A DNA stretch of 19,531 bases from Cyanobacteria bacterium UBA11153 (GCA_003511885.1 DOIX01000329.1:13571-33101), one strand, 5' to 3'. Counted from the first letter of the stretch, positions 1 to 8,842 are shown. The notes: a model not told the origin generated them from the letters alone. Numbers and translations are program-made.

Positions 1-108
1 ATAGGTTTGTTGTTGTTAGTCAGATTGGGGGGTTAATTTTTCCAGAGCTGCTCGGCTTGAAAAGCTTATCCTGTAAAGGTTTTCACGATAGTTGTCGCCC
101 CGTCAGGG

Positions 109-285
109 TTAAAACCCGTCAATCGCTGCTCGATCACCTGCTGAAGCAAGGTGGCGAAGAGCTTCTATGATGTCTTGGTAGATGCCTGAGAGTTTAAATC
201 CGACAATGATGATGGGATTTAATTTAAAGGAAGTAGGGAAAGTGGAAGTAAGAGGAAGTAGATGCAGGAAGTTGAGGGATTGCAG
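109..285 (-). other. Possible gene remnant (open frame without a start)
   Basis: A - strand frame of about 58 codons is open from a stop at 286-288 to a TAA at 109-111. It has no ATG, but its C-terminal part reads like real protein, including SGIYQDIIEALRHLASAGD, an amphipathic helix-like segment. The N-terminal part is low-complexity, Leu/Pro/Thr-rich. I do not recognise the family. It may be a decayed 3' end of a gene or chance translation of a dispersed non-coding repeat. Confidence 0.15.
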
Positions 286-345
286 TTACTCTTGTCTGTA
301 GTCTGCTTTACATATTAATGGGTTTGTGATAGATAAATACAAGAG

Positions 346-381
346 TTGCGATCGCGAAGCGGGCACGCAGTGCCATTGCCA
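346..381. repeat. Dispersed palindromic repeat containing HIP1
   Basis: The stretch starts with a HIP1 octamer (GCGATCGC, 348-355) and continues GAAGCGGGCACGCAGTGCC. Read on the other strand it has the GGCACTGCG...CCCGCTTCGCG pattern. Its pieces (GCGAAGC/GCTTCGC and GGGCAC) recur in the repeat inside the kinase gene at 13411-13447, so both probably belong to one loose family. Such elements are common between genes in filamentous cyanobacteria. Confidence 0.5.
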
Positions 382-578
382 TCCCGGTTTCCAGGGAAAA
401 ATTTTGGCTCGATCGACTGGAGATGCACTAAGAAACCTGGTTGCTGGTATTTTCTTCGATAAGTTCTGAACCAGCAATTTCCCTTACATACAGATTAACT
501 GGGGAATTCATAACTTTCTCTCGATAATCTGTAAAGATTTATTAAAGATTTGATTAAATATCTTACTTCTCAATCCAA

Positions 579-599
579 TAGCCCCTACGCCCTAGCCCC
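579..599. repeat. Tandem heptamer repeat (TAGCCCC x3)
   Basis: Three tandem 7-mers are seen: TAGCCCC, TACGCCC and TAGCCCC. This is the reverse complement of the GGGGCTA heptamer repeated at 8886-8899 and 19500-19520. Heptanucleotide short tandem repeats are a known feature of filamentous cyanobacterial genomes. Confidence 0.6.
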
Positions 600-717
600 T
601 TGGGATAAATCTGATATGGCAACTGGAAAAAACTGACTCCCTTGGCTATCCCGTTTATTAACCAATCGATTTCCCGATACAATAGCTTGACACTACAGCA
701 CTCAGAAGAGAAAAACG

Positions 718-1590
718 ATGACTCAAGCAAAGATTGGCATTATTGGCGGTAGCGGTTTATACAAAATGGATGCCCTTAAGGATATCAAAGAAGTGGAAGT
801 GGATACTCCTTTTGGCAAACCTTCAGATGCCTTAATTTTAGGAAGCTTAGAAGGTACGCCTGTCGTTTTTCTGTCTCGTCATGGACGGAATCATGCACTT
901 TTGCCCTCAGAGTTACCCTTTAGAGCGAATATTTATGCGATGAAGCAGATGGGTGTAGAGTATCTGATTTCGGCTTCGGCAGTGGGTTCATTGCAAGAAG
1001 AGGCGAAACCATTGGATATGGTAGTACCAGATCAATTTATCGATCGCACGAAAAATCGGGTATCTACTTTTTTTGGCGATGGCATCGTTGCCCATATTGG
1101 GTTTGGGGATCCTGTCTGTCCCAAATTGGCAGAAATTTTAGCGGATGCGATCGCAAGTTTAAATTTGCCTGATGTAACTTTACATCGTAGCGGCACTTAT
1201 CTTTGTATGGAAGGTCCAGCCTTTTCTACTAAAGCTGAGTCTAATCTCTACCGCAGTTGGGGGGCAACTGTAATTGGGATGACGAATTTACCAGAAGCAA
1301 AGTTAGCACGGGAAGCGGAAATTGCTTATGCTACCATTGCCTTAGTCACCGATTACGATTGCTGGCATCCCGACCACGATCATGTTACAGTAGATATGGT
1401 AATTGGCAATCTGATGCGGAATGCTACCAATGCTCAAAAAGTGATTCAAGAAACTGTCCAGCACTTGAGCAAAAATCCACCTATTTCTGATGCCCATTCT
1501 GCTTTGAAAAATGCCATTTTAACTCCATTGGATAAAGTTTCAGAAGAGACTAAGGCCAAATTTGGGTTGTTGTTACAGAAGTATTTGTAA
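718..1590 (+). CDS. mtnP: S-methyl-5'-thioadenosine phosphorylase
   Basis: This 290-residue protein should cleave 5'-methylthioadenosine with phosphate to adenine and 5-methylthioribose-1-phosphate, the first step of methionine salvage from the by-product of polyamine synthesis. It acts in the cytosol, normally as a trimer. Family signatures are clear: the N-terminal phosphate loop GIIGGSGLY (7-15), SRHGRNH (53-59), an SAVGSL segment near 105, the purine-site region [12 protein letters not shown] (about 163-174) and [15 protein letters not shown] (about 187-201), and VTDYDCWH (about 210-217), whose aspartates are typical of 6-aminopurine specificity. Length matches the family (human enzyme about 283). 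The ATG at 718 begins directly before the conserved N-terminus, with only a weak purine stretch (AGAAGAG) upstream. It appears monocistronic. A role in purine nucleoside phosphorolysis is the main alternative but fits the motifs less well. Confidence 0.95.
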   Translation: MTQAKIGIIGGSGLYKMDALKDIKEVEVDTPFGKPSDALILGSLEGTPVVFLSRHGRNHALLPSELPFRANIYAMKQMGVEYLISASAVGSLQEEAKPLDMVVPDQFIDRTKNRVSTFFGDGIVAHIGFGDPVCPKLAEILADAIASLNLPDVTLHRSGTYLCMEGPAFSTKAESNLYRSWGATVIGMTNLPEAKLAREAEIAYATIALVTDYDCWHPDHDHVTVDMVIGNLMRNATNAQKVIQETVQHLSKNPPISDAHSALKNAILTPLDKVSEETKAKFGLLLQKYL

Positions 1591-1704
1591 AGTTGTTTTT
1601 CGATACCTATTGGGCGAAATTACTGTAATTTTTACTAAGGGTGTGGGAGGAAATAAACCAGACTTCTCATCCCCTGGTAACTATTAGGTTTAATTATATC
1701 TATT

Positions 1705-1730
1705 TGCACCCTTACTAAGCTGCGGGTGCA
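1705..1730. other. Hairpin between mtnP and the next gene
   Basis: A perfect 7-bp inverted repeat, TGCACCC (1705-1711) and GGGTGCA (1724-1730), encloses a 12-nt loop. No T-run follows, so it is not a classical intrinsic terminator. It could still be a 3' end structure for mtnP or a copy of a dispersed palindrome. Confidence 0.4.
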
Positions 1731-1738
1731 TTGCTACA

Positions 1739-1769
1739 TTGTTTTTGAAGTAAAGAGAAATGCTACAAT
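1739..1769 (+). promoter_or_regulatory. Candidate sigma-70-type promoter for the phosphoesterase gene
   Basis: TACAAT (1764-1769), preceded by TGC, makes a good -10 box. TTGTTT (1739-1744) could serve as a -35 at a 19-bp spacing, which is longer than ideal. The start codon follows 45 bp later behind a strong GGAGG. This is pattern recognition only. Confidence 0.35.
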
Positions 1770-1814
1770 TAAGATAAGAAAAAAATTTTACATAGCTAAA
1801 ATCTGGAGGCAAGA

Positions 1815-4376
1815 ATGAAACGTAAATGGTTCGCGCTAGCCAGTATGGTTATATTAATCTCCTTATCTCTACGTGCCACAGCCCAACAGCAGCAGCGATA
1901 CTTAGACGTGGATGAACCAGAAGAAGAAGAAAACCTGAACCGAGAATTGTGGGGATTTGCCAAGAAAAGTCCTTACGAGGAAATGCAACGCTATGTCACT
2001 CAGGCGCAAGAAGTGGCAAAAGCCAACATTTCCACAGAAGTGGTGCTACCCAATGGCTGGAAAATTGCCCCAGCAGGGACTCAGGTAGAAGTAGGAAAGC
2101 TACCTGGTGAGGCAATTGTCTATCAAGGTAAAGTGGTAGTGCTTAATACTGGCTATTACGGGAAAGATGGTCAAGAAATCTCAATTATTAATCCCCAGAA
2201 TAGCCAAGTTATTAAAACTCTCCAATTTCCCTCAATTTTTCCGAGTGCTACAGAAGGATTAGATGGGGATATTTATATTAGTGGGGGTTTCGCGCAAAAG
2301 GTTTATCGCCTCAACAAAGACTTCAATCTAGTGCGAAACTATTCAGTCAATGGTTTCACAGCCGGAATTACTCCTATTGATAAAAATCATCTGGCTGTTA
2401 TCTACATGGTAACGGAAAACGAACAAAAAGCTTATGACAAAGGTAAACTAGCAATTCTCAATACGGAAACCGGGTTAATTGAAAAAGAGGTAACGGTGGG
2501 ATATTTCCCCTATTCAGTCCAGTATCTAAATCATAAGCTATACCTTACTCTATTGGGAGAGAACAAACTTTTAGTTTACGATCCTCAACTTAAACCGATC
2601 AAAACTCTTGCTGTTGGCAAAACTCCCCAAAATTTTTGCACAGATGGTTCAACCCTTTACGTTGTTAATACTACCTCAGATAATATTTCTCTCGTCGATC
2701 CAAAACGCGATACAGTAGTCGGGACAATAGATGTTCATCACCAAGATTTCCATTCTGGTAGTTCTCCCACTTCCTGCCTTGTAGACGGAAATCGACTTTA
2801 CGTCACTCAAGCCGAAATTAATGGTGTAGCAGTATTTGATAGAGATAAACAGGAAAAATTGGGCTTTGTGCCAACAGGTTGGTATCCTACCAAAGTACTA
2901 TCGAACCATGACCAAATGTTTGTCCTTAGTGGGAAAGGGATTCATCCCCGTCGTCCGAATCCAGGTGGTCCTCAACCGACTGACAAAGAAGGTGCAAATC
3001 CTCAGTATGTCCTGAATTTATTAAAAGGATCCGTTTCGATTATTCCCAAAAGAGAAATTGAGCCTAATCTGATACAATGGACAAAACAGGTAGAAGATGG
3101 TTCCCCAATTTACAGTCCCAAAACAGGAATAAAAATCCCGATTCGTCACATCTTTTATATTGTCAAAGAAAACCGGACTTACGATCAGGTGTTGGGAGAT
3201 TTAGAGCGGGGTAATGGTGACCCCAATCTCACCTTATTCGGTCGGGATATCACTCCAAATCACCACAAATTAGCCTCAGATTTTGTGACGCTGGATAATT
3301 TTTATGCTAATGGAGAAATTAGCATTTTGGGGCATAGTTTTACCACTAGCGGTTATGCCAGTCCTTTTTTAGAGTGGTTGGGGAATGCTCGCTACTCTGG
3401 GCGATACAATAGTTATCCTTTTGGTATTGTACCTGCCACCTTTTCTCCCACTTATCTCTGGGATGCTTTAGCAGCGAAAGGGGTAGATTACAAAATTTAT
3501 GGAGAACCTTACTATATCTTCCCTCGTGCTTATCAGTTAATTGTCGAAACTTATGGGGCAGAGAGCGAACTTGCTAAGAAGTTTTATACTCAAACTACAG
3601 TTTTTGCGGCCAAAAGCGATCGAGGTAAAGAAGCCAGCAAACTTTTTAAGTCTCACTACGGTGAGGCGGATACCAGAGCAGAGGCTCTTCGTCTGATCGA
3701 AAAACCGGAATTTGCTGGTGAGTTATCTAAATTATTGACAGGAGATGATAGTCTGGCTAAAGCTTGGCAGGAAGATCCACAATTCCGCCAAAAGTTTGCC
3801 GATTTTATTTACCACTATGCCCTAAATTATCACTACTGGGATTTAAACTATTCTGATTTACAGCGATTTGCGGACTGGAAGGAAGATTTTGATAAACAAG
3901 TGAAATTAGGGAAGGTGGCGGCGTTACATTATATCTGGCTACCTAACGATCATACTGCTGGACAACAACCAGGATTTCCCAATCCCCATCAATTAGTGGC
4001 TCAAAATGATGCGGCATTAGGTAAAATTGTCGAAACTATTTCTCACAGTTCAATCTGGCAGGATAGTTTAATTCTCGTTGTGGAAGATGACGCACAAAAT
4101 GGACCGGATCATGTGGATGCAACCCGGACACTTGCATTAGTAGCGAGTCCTTATGTAAAACGGGATACTGTAATTAGCGATCGCTACGATCAGCTTAGTT
4201 TACTCCGTACCATTGAGGTCGTATTAGGTCTCGATCCACTCAATCAGAATGATGGGTTAGCAGTCCCGATGTTGAGTATTTTTACGAATAAGCCTAATCT
4301 GTCTCCTTATGTACCGCCACCTCCTTCTAATTATTTGATGGAATCTGACCAAAAACTTTATCTTATGGCAAAATAA
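1815..4376 (+). CDS. Exported beta-propeller / phosphoesterase (alkaline phosphatase superfamily)
   Basis: This 853-residue protein has a Sec signal peptide (residues 1-23, cleavage near ATA|QQ) and should act outside the plasma membrane. Residues about 60-400 look like a YVTN/YncE-type beta-propeller, with blades such as LLVYDPQLKPIKTLAVGKTP. Residues about 440-845 resemble the phosphoesterase/phospholipase C branch of the alkaline phosphatase superfamily. Probable metal-site motifs are VKENRTYDQ (E452, N453), GHSFTTSG (H507), LPNDHTAG (D712, H713) and VVEDDAQNGPDHVD (D758, D759, H766). GGAGG at 1805-1809, 5 nt before the ATG, supports the start. The combination is known as a YncE-family/alkaline-phosphatase-family two-domain protein; the substrate is unknown, and phosphate scavenging is only a guess. 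The next gene, hypE, begins 75 bp downstream without evident functional connection. Confidence 0.85.
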   Translation: MKRKWFALASMVILISLSLRATAQQQQRYLDVDEPEEEENLNRELWGFAKKSPYEEMQRYVTQAQEVAKANISTEVVLPNGWKIAPAGTQVEVGKLPGEAIVYQGKVVVLNTGYYGKDGQEISIINPQNSQVIKTLQFPSIFPSATEGLDGDIYISGGFAQKVYRLNKDFNLVRNYSVNGFTAGITPIDKNHLAVIYMVTENEQKAYDKGKLAILNTETGLIEKEVTVGYFPYSVQYLNHKLYLTLLGENKLLVYDPQLKPIKTLAVGKTPQNFCTDGSTLYVVNTTSDNISLVDPKRDTVVGTIDVHHQDFHSGSSPTSCLVDGNRLYVTQAEINGVAVFDRDKQEKLGFVPTGWYPTKVLSNHDQMFVLSGKGIHPRRPNPGGPQPTDKEGANPQYVLNLLKGSVSIIPKREIEPNLIQWTKQVEDGSPIYSPKTGIKIPIRHIFYIVKENRTYDQVLGDLERGNGDPNLTLFGRDITPNHHKLASDFVTLDNFYANGEISILGHSFTTSGYASPFLEWLGNARYSGRYNSYPFGIVPATFSPTYLWDALAAKGVDYKIYGEPYYIFPRAYQLIVETYGAESELAKKFYTQTTVFAAKSDRGKEASKLFKSHYGEADTRAEALRLIEKPEFAGELSKLLTGDDSLAKAWQEDPQFRQKFADFIYHYALNYHYWDLNYSDLQRFADWKEDFDKQVKLGKVAALHYIWLPNDHTAGQQPGFPNPHQLVAQNDAALGKIVETISHSSIWQDSLILVVEDDAQNGPDHVDATRTLALVASPYVKRDTVISDRYDQLSLLRTIEVVLGLDPLNQNDGLAVPMLSIFTNKPNLSPYVPPPPSNYLMESDQKLYLMAK

Positions 4377-4451
4377 AAAAAGTAAGCCATATAAGATCGA
4401 GAAAAATCCCGCAATTAAATATGAAAATGAAATTACCACTTCCCATTACCT

Positions 4452-5540
4452 ATGACAAATAACCTCAATCCCCTCCTCCAAAATATCGAAAAAATCCGCC
4501 GCCGCCCAGGCAAGATACGGGATAAAATCATTACCCTTGCCCATGGTAGCGGCGGGAAAGCGATGCGGGACTTAATTGATGATATTTTTGTTACCAATTT
4601 CGATAACCCCATTCTCTCCCAACTCGAAGATCAAGCAAGTTTCCCTCTGGCTACTCTAACTGCACGAGGAGACAGATTAGCATTTACTACCGATTCTTAT
4701 GTCGTAGATCCTTTATTTTTTCCCGGCAGTGATATTGGCGCACTAGCAGTCAACGGTACGATAAACGATTTAGCAGTTAGTGGTGCTAAACCCTTATACC
4801 TGACTTGCAGTTTAATTATCGAAGAAGGATTAGAAGTCGATATCTTACGTCAGGTAATTCAGAGTATGAAAACTGCCGCTGAATCCGCTGGCATAGAGAT
4901 TATTACTGGCGATACCAAAGTCGTAAATCGTGGTTGTGCCGACAAGCTATTTATTAATACAGCAGGCATTGGCGTAATTCCTCAAGGAATTTCAATCTCC
5001 GCTCATAACATTCAACCCGGAGATATCATAATTATTAACGGTGAAATCGGGAATCACGGGACAGCCATTTTAATTGCCCGTGGCGAATTAGCCTTAGAAA
5101 CAGAAATCAAAAGCGACTGTCAACCCTTACATAGCTTAGTAGATACTATCCTCAATATCTGTCCAGAAGTTCATGCCATGCGAGATGCAACTCGCGGTGG
5201 GTTAGCTACCGTTTTAAATGAATTTGCCTTAACTTCCAATGTCGGAATGCGCTTAGATGAAGAATCAATACCAATTGCCGAAGAAGTCAAAGGAGTTTGT
5301 GAAATTTTAGGCTTGGATCCCTTATATTTAGCCAATGAAGGGAAGTTGGTGGTGGTTGTGCCGAAATCCCATTCTGAAGCTGTGCTATCTGCGATGAAAT
5401 CCCACCCAGCCGGAGCAAATTCTGCTATTATCGGCGAAGTTATGGCATCACCACCAGGAGTGGTACTCCTCCAAACTGCTTTTGGTACGGAACGAATTGT
5501 GGATATGTTGGTTGGAGATCAATTACCGAGAATTTGTTAA
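4452..5540 (+). CDS. hypE: Hydrogenase maturation factor HypE (carbamoyl dehydratase)
   Basis: HypE receives a carbamoyl group on its C-terminal cysteine from HypF and dehydrates it with ATP to a thiocyanate, the source of the CN ligands on the Fe of [NiFe] hydrogenase. The 362-residue product has the PurM/AIR-synthase fold: LAHGSGGKAMRD (29-40), FTTDSYVVDPLFFPGSDIG and AVNGTINDLAVSGAKP in the ATP-binding half, then the C-terminal domain with MRDATRGGLATVLNEFA. It ends in the diagnostic PRIC, so Cys362 is the acceptor. It is about 10-20 residues longer at the N-terminus than many homologues; the ATG at 4452 has no clear Shine-Dalgarno sequence. It leads a hypE-hypA-hypB cluster, with 76 bp to hypA. 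HypF, HypC, HypD and the structural hydrogenase genes are not in this window. Confidence 0.96.
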   Translation: MTNNLNPLLQNIEKIRRRPGKIRDKIITLAHGSGGKAMRDLIDDIFVTNFDNPILSQLEDQASFPLATLTARGDRLAFTTDSYVVDPLFFPGSDIGALAVNGTINDLAVSGAKPLYLTCSLIIEEGLEVDILRQVIQSMKTAAESAGIEIITGDTKVVNRGCADKLFINTAGIGVIPQGISISAHNIQPGDIIIINGEIGNHGTAILIARGELALETEIKSDCQPLHSLVDTILNICPEVHAMRDATRGGLATVLNEFALTSNVGMRLDEESIPIAEEVKGVCEILGLDPLYLANEGKLVVVVPKSHSEAVLSAMKSHPAGANSAIIGEVMASPPGVVLLQTAFGTERIVDMLVGDQLPRIC

Positions 5541-5616
5541 TTTTAGAAGAGAGCCTTGAAGCCTTGCTTGATATGGGATTTGATTTCCATCAAATAATTG
5601 TCAACTGTCAACTGTT

Positions 5617-5955
5617 ATGCACGAAGTGGGAATTACACAAACTATTGTTGATATTGTCGCTGCAAATGCCAAAGGCGCAAAAGTCCAGCGCGTCTCTTTG
5701 GAAATCGGTAAACTCGCAGCAATTATGCCAGATGCCGTTAACTTTTGTTTCGATGTTTGTAGTCGAGGTACAGTTTTAGAAGGGGCTACTTTAGAAATTA
5801 TCGAAATTCCCGGTTTAGCACGTTGTCATCAATGCGGTGCAGAGGTTGTCATTGAGGAAACATATAGTATCTGTCAATGCGGCAGTGTCGAATTGGATAT
5901 AATTGCTGGTGAAGAATTAAAAATCAAAGAAATTGAGGTGGAATTATGTGCGTAA
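5617..5955 (+). CDS. hypA: Hydrogenase nickel incorporation protein HypA
   Basis: HypA is the nickel metallochaperone that, with the GTPase HypB, loads Ni into the hydrogenase large subunit. The 112-residue product starts with the diagnostic MHE (His2 and the N-terminus bind Ni), followed by the alpha/beta domain and a zinc loop. The zinc loop is slightly unusual: the first pair is C70-H-Q-C73, but the second is C86-Q-C88, a CxC instead of the usual CxxC. The surrounding bases read cleanly, so this is not an obvious frameshift. It could be a lineage variant. The stop codon overlaps the start of hypB by 10 bp, suggesting translational coupling. No strong Shine-Dalgarno sequence is visible, but MHE fixes the start. 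Confidence 0.95.
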   Translation: MHEVGITQTIVDIVAANAKGAKVQRVSLEIGKLAAIMPDAVNFCFDVCSRGTVLEGATLEIIEIPGLARCHQCGAEVVIEETYSICQCGSVELDIIAGEELKIKEIEVELCA

Positions 5956-6809
5956 CTTGCGGCTGTGGAGATAATACCAAAGCTACCATCACCAATCCCG
6001 AAACAGGTGCAACAGTAGCTATTGATACTGACAAGAAACCACATTATCATACTCATACTTTACCAGATGGCACTGTTATTACCCATAGCCACAGTCATGA
6101 CACTCATCCCGAACATAGTCAAGAAATACCGGAAATTCATGCTAAAATTCACGGTACAACCATTTCTCTGGAACAAGATATTCTCGGCAAAAACAATTTA
6201 ATTGCCGCCGAAAATCGGGGTTGGTTTAAAGGACGGAATATCCTCGGATTGAATTTAGTTAGTTCTCCGGGTGCAGGAAAAACCACTCTCTTAACTCGTA
6301 CTATCCAAGATCTCAAAAACGAGTTACCTATTTATATCATTGAGGGGGATCAAGCCACAGCCAATGATGCTAAAAAAATTCAGGAAACAGGGTGTCAGGT
6401 AGTACAGATTAATACGGGAACAGGCTGTCATTTAGAAGCTGCTATGGTACAGAGGGGTTTGCAACAACTCAATCCTCCTCTCAATTCCCTTGTCATTATC
6501 GAAAATGTCGGTAATTTAGTTTGTCCAGCTTTATTTGATTTAGGAGAAAGTGCGAAAGTAGTAATTCTTTCCGTGACAGAGGGGGAAGATAAACCAATCA
6601 AATACCCCCATATATTCCGGGCTAGCGATATCATGATTTTAAATAAAATCGATTTACTGCCTTATGTAGAATTTGATGTAGCAACTTGTCTAGACTATGC
6701 CCGAAAAGTCAATCCTCGGCTGCGGATTTTCCAGGTTTCCGCAACAACGGGTGTTGGTTTAGCAAATTGGTATGAATGGCTGAAAAATTCACTAATGGTT
6801 AATGGTTAA
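5946..6809 (+). CDS. hypB: Hydrogenase nickel incorporation GTPase HypB
   Basis: HypB is the SIMIBI-class GTPase that drives Ni transfer to the [NiFe]-hydrogenase precursor together with HypA. In the 287-residue product the N-terminal high-affinity Ni motif is present (C2, C5 and C7 in MCVTCGCG). A His-rich stretch (residues about 33-66) suits nickel storage. The P-loop is SPGAGKTT (107-114), with EGDQATANDA (133-142), the dimer-interface metal residues C161, H162 and C193, and the NKID guanine motif (233-236). All key ligands are retained, so the protein looks functional. It overlaps hypA by 10 bp. The last residues (MVNG) and the stop codon lie inside a tandem TAATGGT repeat. Confidence 0.97.
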   Translation: MCVTCGCGDNTKATITNPETGATVAIDTDKKPHYHTHTLPDGTVITHSHSHDTHPEHSQEIPEIHAKIHGTTISLEQDILGKNNLIAAENRGWFKGRNILGLNLVSSPGAGKTTLLTRTIQDLKNELPIYIIEGDQATANDAKKIQETGCQVVQINTGTGCHLEAAMVQRGLQQLNPPLNSLVIIENVGNLVCPALFDLGESAKVVILSVTEGEDKPIKYPHIFRASDIMILNKIDLLPYVEFDVATCLDYARKVNPRLRIFQVSATTGVGLANWYEWLKNSLMVNG

Positions 6810-6824
6810 TGGTTAATGGTTAAT
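6793..6824. repeat. Tandem heptamer repeat (TAATGGT, 4.5 copies) over the hypB stop codon
   Basis: Four and a half perfect copies of TAATGGT run across the 3' end of hypB. The TAA at 6807-6809 inside the array is the hypB stop codon. Since 7 is not a multiple of 3 and every unit carries TAA, any reading frame entering the array ends within three units. Confidence 0.85.
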
Positions 6825-6892
6825 AAATCTGCCCTAACTCCCCATCCTAACATCTACCGTGCCACTATCTACCTCAGCATCCGCTGTTTCAG

Positions 6893-8842
6893 ATGAAACC
6901 TTTTCAACCTGCGATCTCATTAATGAATCGTCTCAAATATCCCCAAAAATTTGCCCTGATTAGCTGCCTTTTCATATTACCATTAAGCCTAGTCAGCTAC
7001 CTACTTCTGTCGGAAATTCAGAGTCGGATTAATTTTGCGAAAAAAGAACTATTTGGTACTATCTATCTTCGTTCCCTCAATCAACTTTGGGTAGCCCTTC
7101 CCCAACTGAAAACTTGGCAAGCTCAAAAATCCAATCCCAATCAAATCATCACCATTGAAAATCAAATTGACAATGTTGTGGAAACATTGAAAATTATCGA
7201 TCGCAAAGTTGGAAAGAAATTGGCAACGACAGATGGGTTTAATAGACTCCAGTCAACCTGGAAAACCATCCAAATTAATCGATATAGCAATAATAAAACA
7301 GCCTATTACAATTTAATGATAACTCAAATAGATGAGTTAACAAACCAAGTGGGTAATCAATCCAACTTAATTTTAGATCCAGACTTAGATACCTACTACT
7401 TAATGGATGCAACTCTCCTGAAGCTGCCAGAAATACAAAGGATATTGGCAGAAATTCAATCCATCTCCCAAACTGTCAGCAGGAGGGAACAAGCCACATT
7501 TTTAGAAAGGGCACAACTGATTATGCTCTTAGGAATGTTGAGAGATTATAACGATGAACTCAATCGCAATCTCAATGTAGCATTTACGAATAATCCCGCA
7601 GGTAATCTCCGCCCCAAACTGAAACAAGCACTCCAACGATTCACCCAGGATATCAAAAAATTAAGCGATCGAGTTAGTACCCTGATAAGTTCCAAAGAAG
7701 TCGCCCAACCTGATACTTACTTTGTCGATGCACAACGAAATATGAAGCAAAGCGAGATCTTTTGGAATCAAACTATTGATGAATTAGACTTCCTCTTGAA
7801 AAGGCGGATTGAGGGATTTTTAAGAAGACAGATATTAATCTCTATTTTGATCTCGATTATTTTAGGAATTGTCACCTATCTCTCGATTGGATTTTATCTG
7901 GGTGTGATGAAGACAGTTTCTAGTCTGAGTGCGGCATCTCAGAAAATGGTTGCAGGAATATTAACCGATACCATTACCCTAGATAGCCATGATGAATTAG
8001 CCGAAGTAGTTAAATCTTTCAATAATATTGCCGTCGCTCTAGTTGAATCTCATCAGGAAGTAACCAGGCTCAATCAGCGTCTCAAAACAGAAAATAATCG
8101 GATGAGTGCTGAGTTAGATATTACCCGTCAGCTTCAACAAATGATTTTACCAAAAGATAATGAACTGGCAGGAATTACTGGGTTAGATATTGCTGGATTT
8201 ATGGAAGCCGCTACTGAAGTAGGCGGGGATTATTATGATGTATTACAAAGGAATGGTATTATTAAAATTGGTATCGGTGATGTAACGGGACATGGCTTAG
8301 AAAGCGGGGTAGTGATGCTGATGGTGCAAACAGCAGTCCGTACATTATTGGAAAATAACGAAACTGATTATCGCAAATTCCTCAATACGATAAATCGGAC
8401 TATTTATAATAATATTCAGCGAATGAATTCTGATAAAAACCTTACTCTTTCTTTGGTAGATTATCAAAATGGTCACCTCCGGTTAAGCGGACAACATGAA
8501 GAGATGATTATTGTCCGAGAGGGTGGCAAAATTGAACGAATTGATACGATAGATTTAGGCTTCCCCATTGGGTTAGAAGCAGATATTACGGATTTCGTAT
8601 CCCAAGCTGAGGTCAACTTAAATTCAGGAGAGGGAGTGGTATTATATACTGATGGAATTACGGAAGCAGAAAATATGGCAGGAGTGCAATATGGCGTAGA
8701 AAGACTTTGCGATATCGTGAGTAAAAATTGGCAAAAATCAGCACCGGAAATTCGCCAAGCTGCCATCACAGATTTGCAAGATTATATTGGCTACCAAAAA
8801 ATTTACGACGATATTACTTTGCTGGTAATTAAGCAAAAATGA
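6893..8842 (+). CDS. Membrane-bound HAMP-SpoIIE (PP2C-type) serine phosphatase
   Basis: This 649-residue protein is predicted to sense a signal through an extracytoplasmic or membrane region and dephosphorylate a Ser/Thr-phosphorylated partner, typically an anti-sigma-factor antagonist. TM1 is at about 20-40 and TM2 at about 311-334, bracketing a mainly helical sensor region that includes LILDPDLDTYYLMDATLLK, a motif common in such sensors. A HAMP linker follows (about 335-390), then a coiled-coil-like helix and the RsbU/SpoIIE domain (about 405-648). Metal-site motifs are EVGGDYYDV (about 441-449), GIGDVTGHGLESG (about 460-472), LYTDGITEAEN (about 583-593) and YDDITLLVIK at the end. All catalytic aspartates appear present. 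No antagonist or sigma factor is adjacent, so the target is unknown. No clear ribosome binding site precedes the ATG; the start was chosen because it gives a complete first membrane segment. Confidence 0.9.
   Translation: MKPFQPAISLMNRLKYPQKFALISCLFILPLSLVSYLLLSEIQSRINFAKKELFGTIYLRSLNQLWVALPQLKTWQAQKSNPNQIITIENQIDNVVETLKIIDRKVGKKLATTDGFNRLQSTWKTIQINRYSNNKTAYYNLMITQIDELTNQVGNQSNLILDPDLDTYYLMDATLLKLPEIQRILAEIQSISQTVSRREQATFLERAQLIMLLGMLRDYNDELNRNLNVAFTNNPAGNLRPKLKQALQRFTQDIKKLSDRVSTLISSKEVAQPDTYFVDAQRNMKQSEIFWNQTIDELDFLLKRRIEGFLRRQILISILISIILGIVTYLSIGFYLGVMKTVSSLSAASQKMVAGILTDTITLDSHDELAEVVKSFNNIAVALVESHQEVTRLNQRLKTENNRMSAELDITRQLQQMILPKDNELAGITGLDIAGFMEAATEVGGDYYDVLQRNGIIKIGIGDVTGHGLESGVVMLMVQTAVRTLLENNETDYRKFLNTINRTIYNNIQRMNSDKNLTLSLVDYQNGHLRLSGQHEEMIIVREGGKIERIDTIDLGFPIGLEADITDFVSQAEVNLNSGEGVVLYTDGITEAENMAGVQYGVERLCDIVSKNWQKSAPEIRQAAITDLQDYIGYQKIYDDITLLVIKQK

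Larger units (their letters stand above)
1..717. other. Intergenic region upstream of mtnP, rich in repeats
   Basis: No intact gene is supportable here. The stretch holds a possible gene remnant on the - strand (109-285), a HIP1-containing palindromic repeat (346-381), a degenerate inverted repeat (about 382-392 CCGGTTTCCAG and 430-440 AAGAAACCTGG) and three tandem heptamers of TAGCCCC type (579-599). The 63-codon open frame across 286-477 on the - strand is made largely of these repeats and is not accepted as a gene. TACAAT at 678-683 could be a -10 box for mtnP, but no good -35 is seen. Confidence 0.7.

Noticed and set aside
286..477. 63-codon frame on the - strand
   Set aside because: It is composed mainly of a HIP1 palindromic repeat and a degenerate inverted repeat; no family or ribosome binding site was recognised.
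12..717. Region searched by eye for tRNA, 6S RNA or RNase P RNA
   Set aside because: No cloverleaf or recognisable conserved RNA core was seen; a covariance-model search would be needed to exclude one.
5534..5779. 81-codon frame starting at TTG over the hypE end and hypA
   Set aside because: It is out of frame with hypA over most of its length, and hypA is unmistakable.
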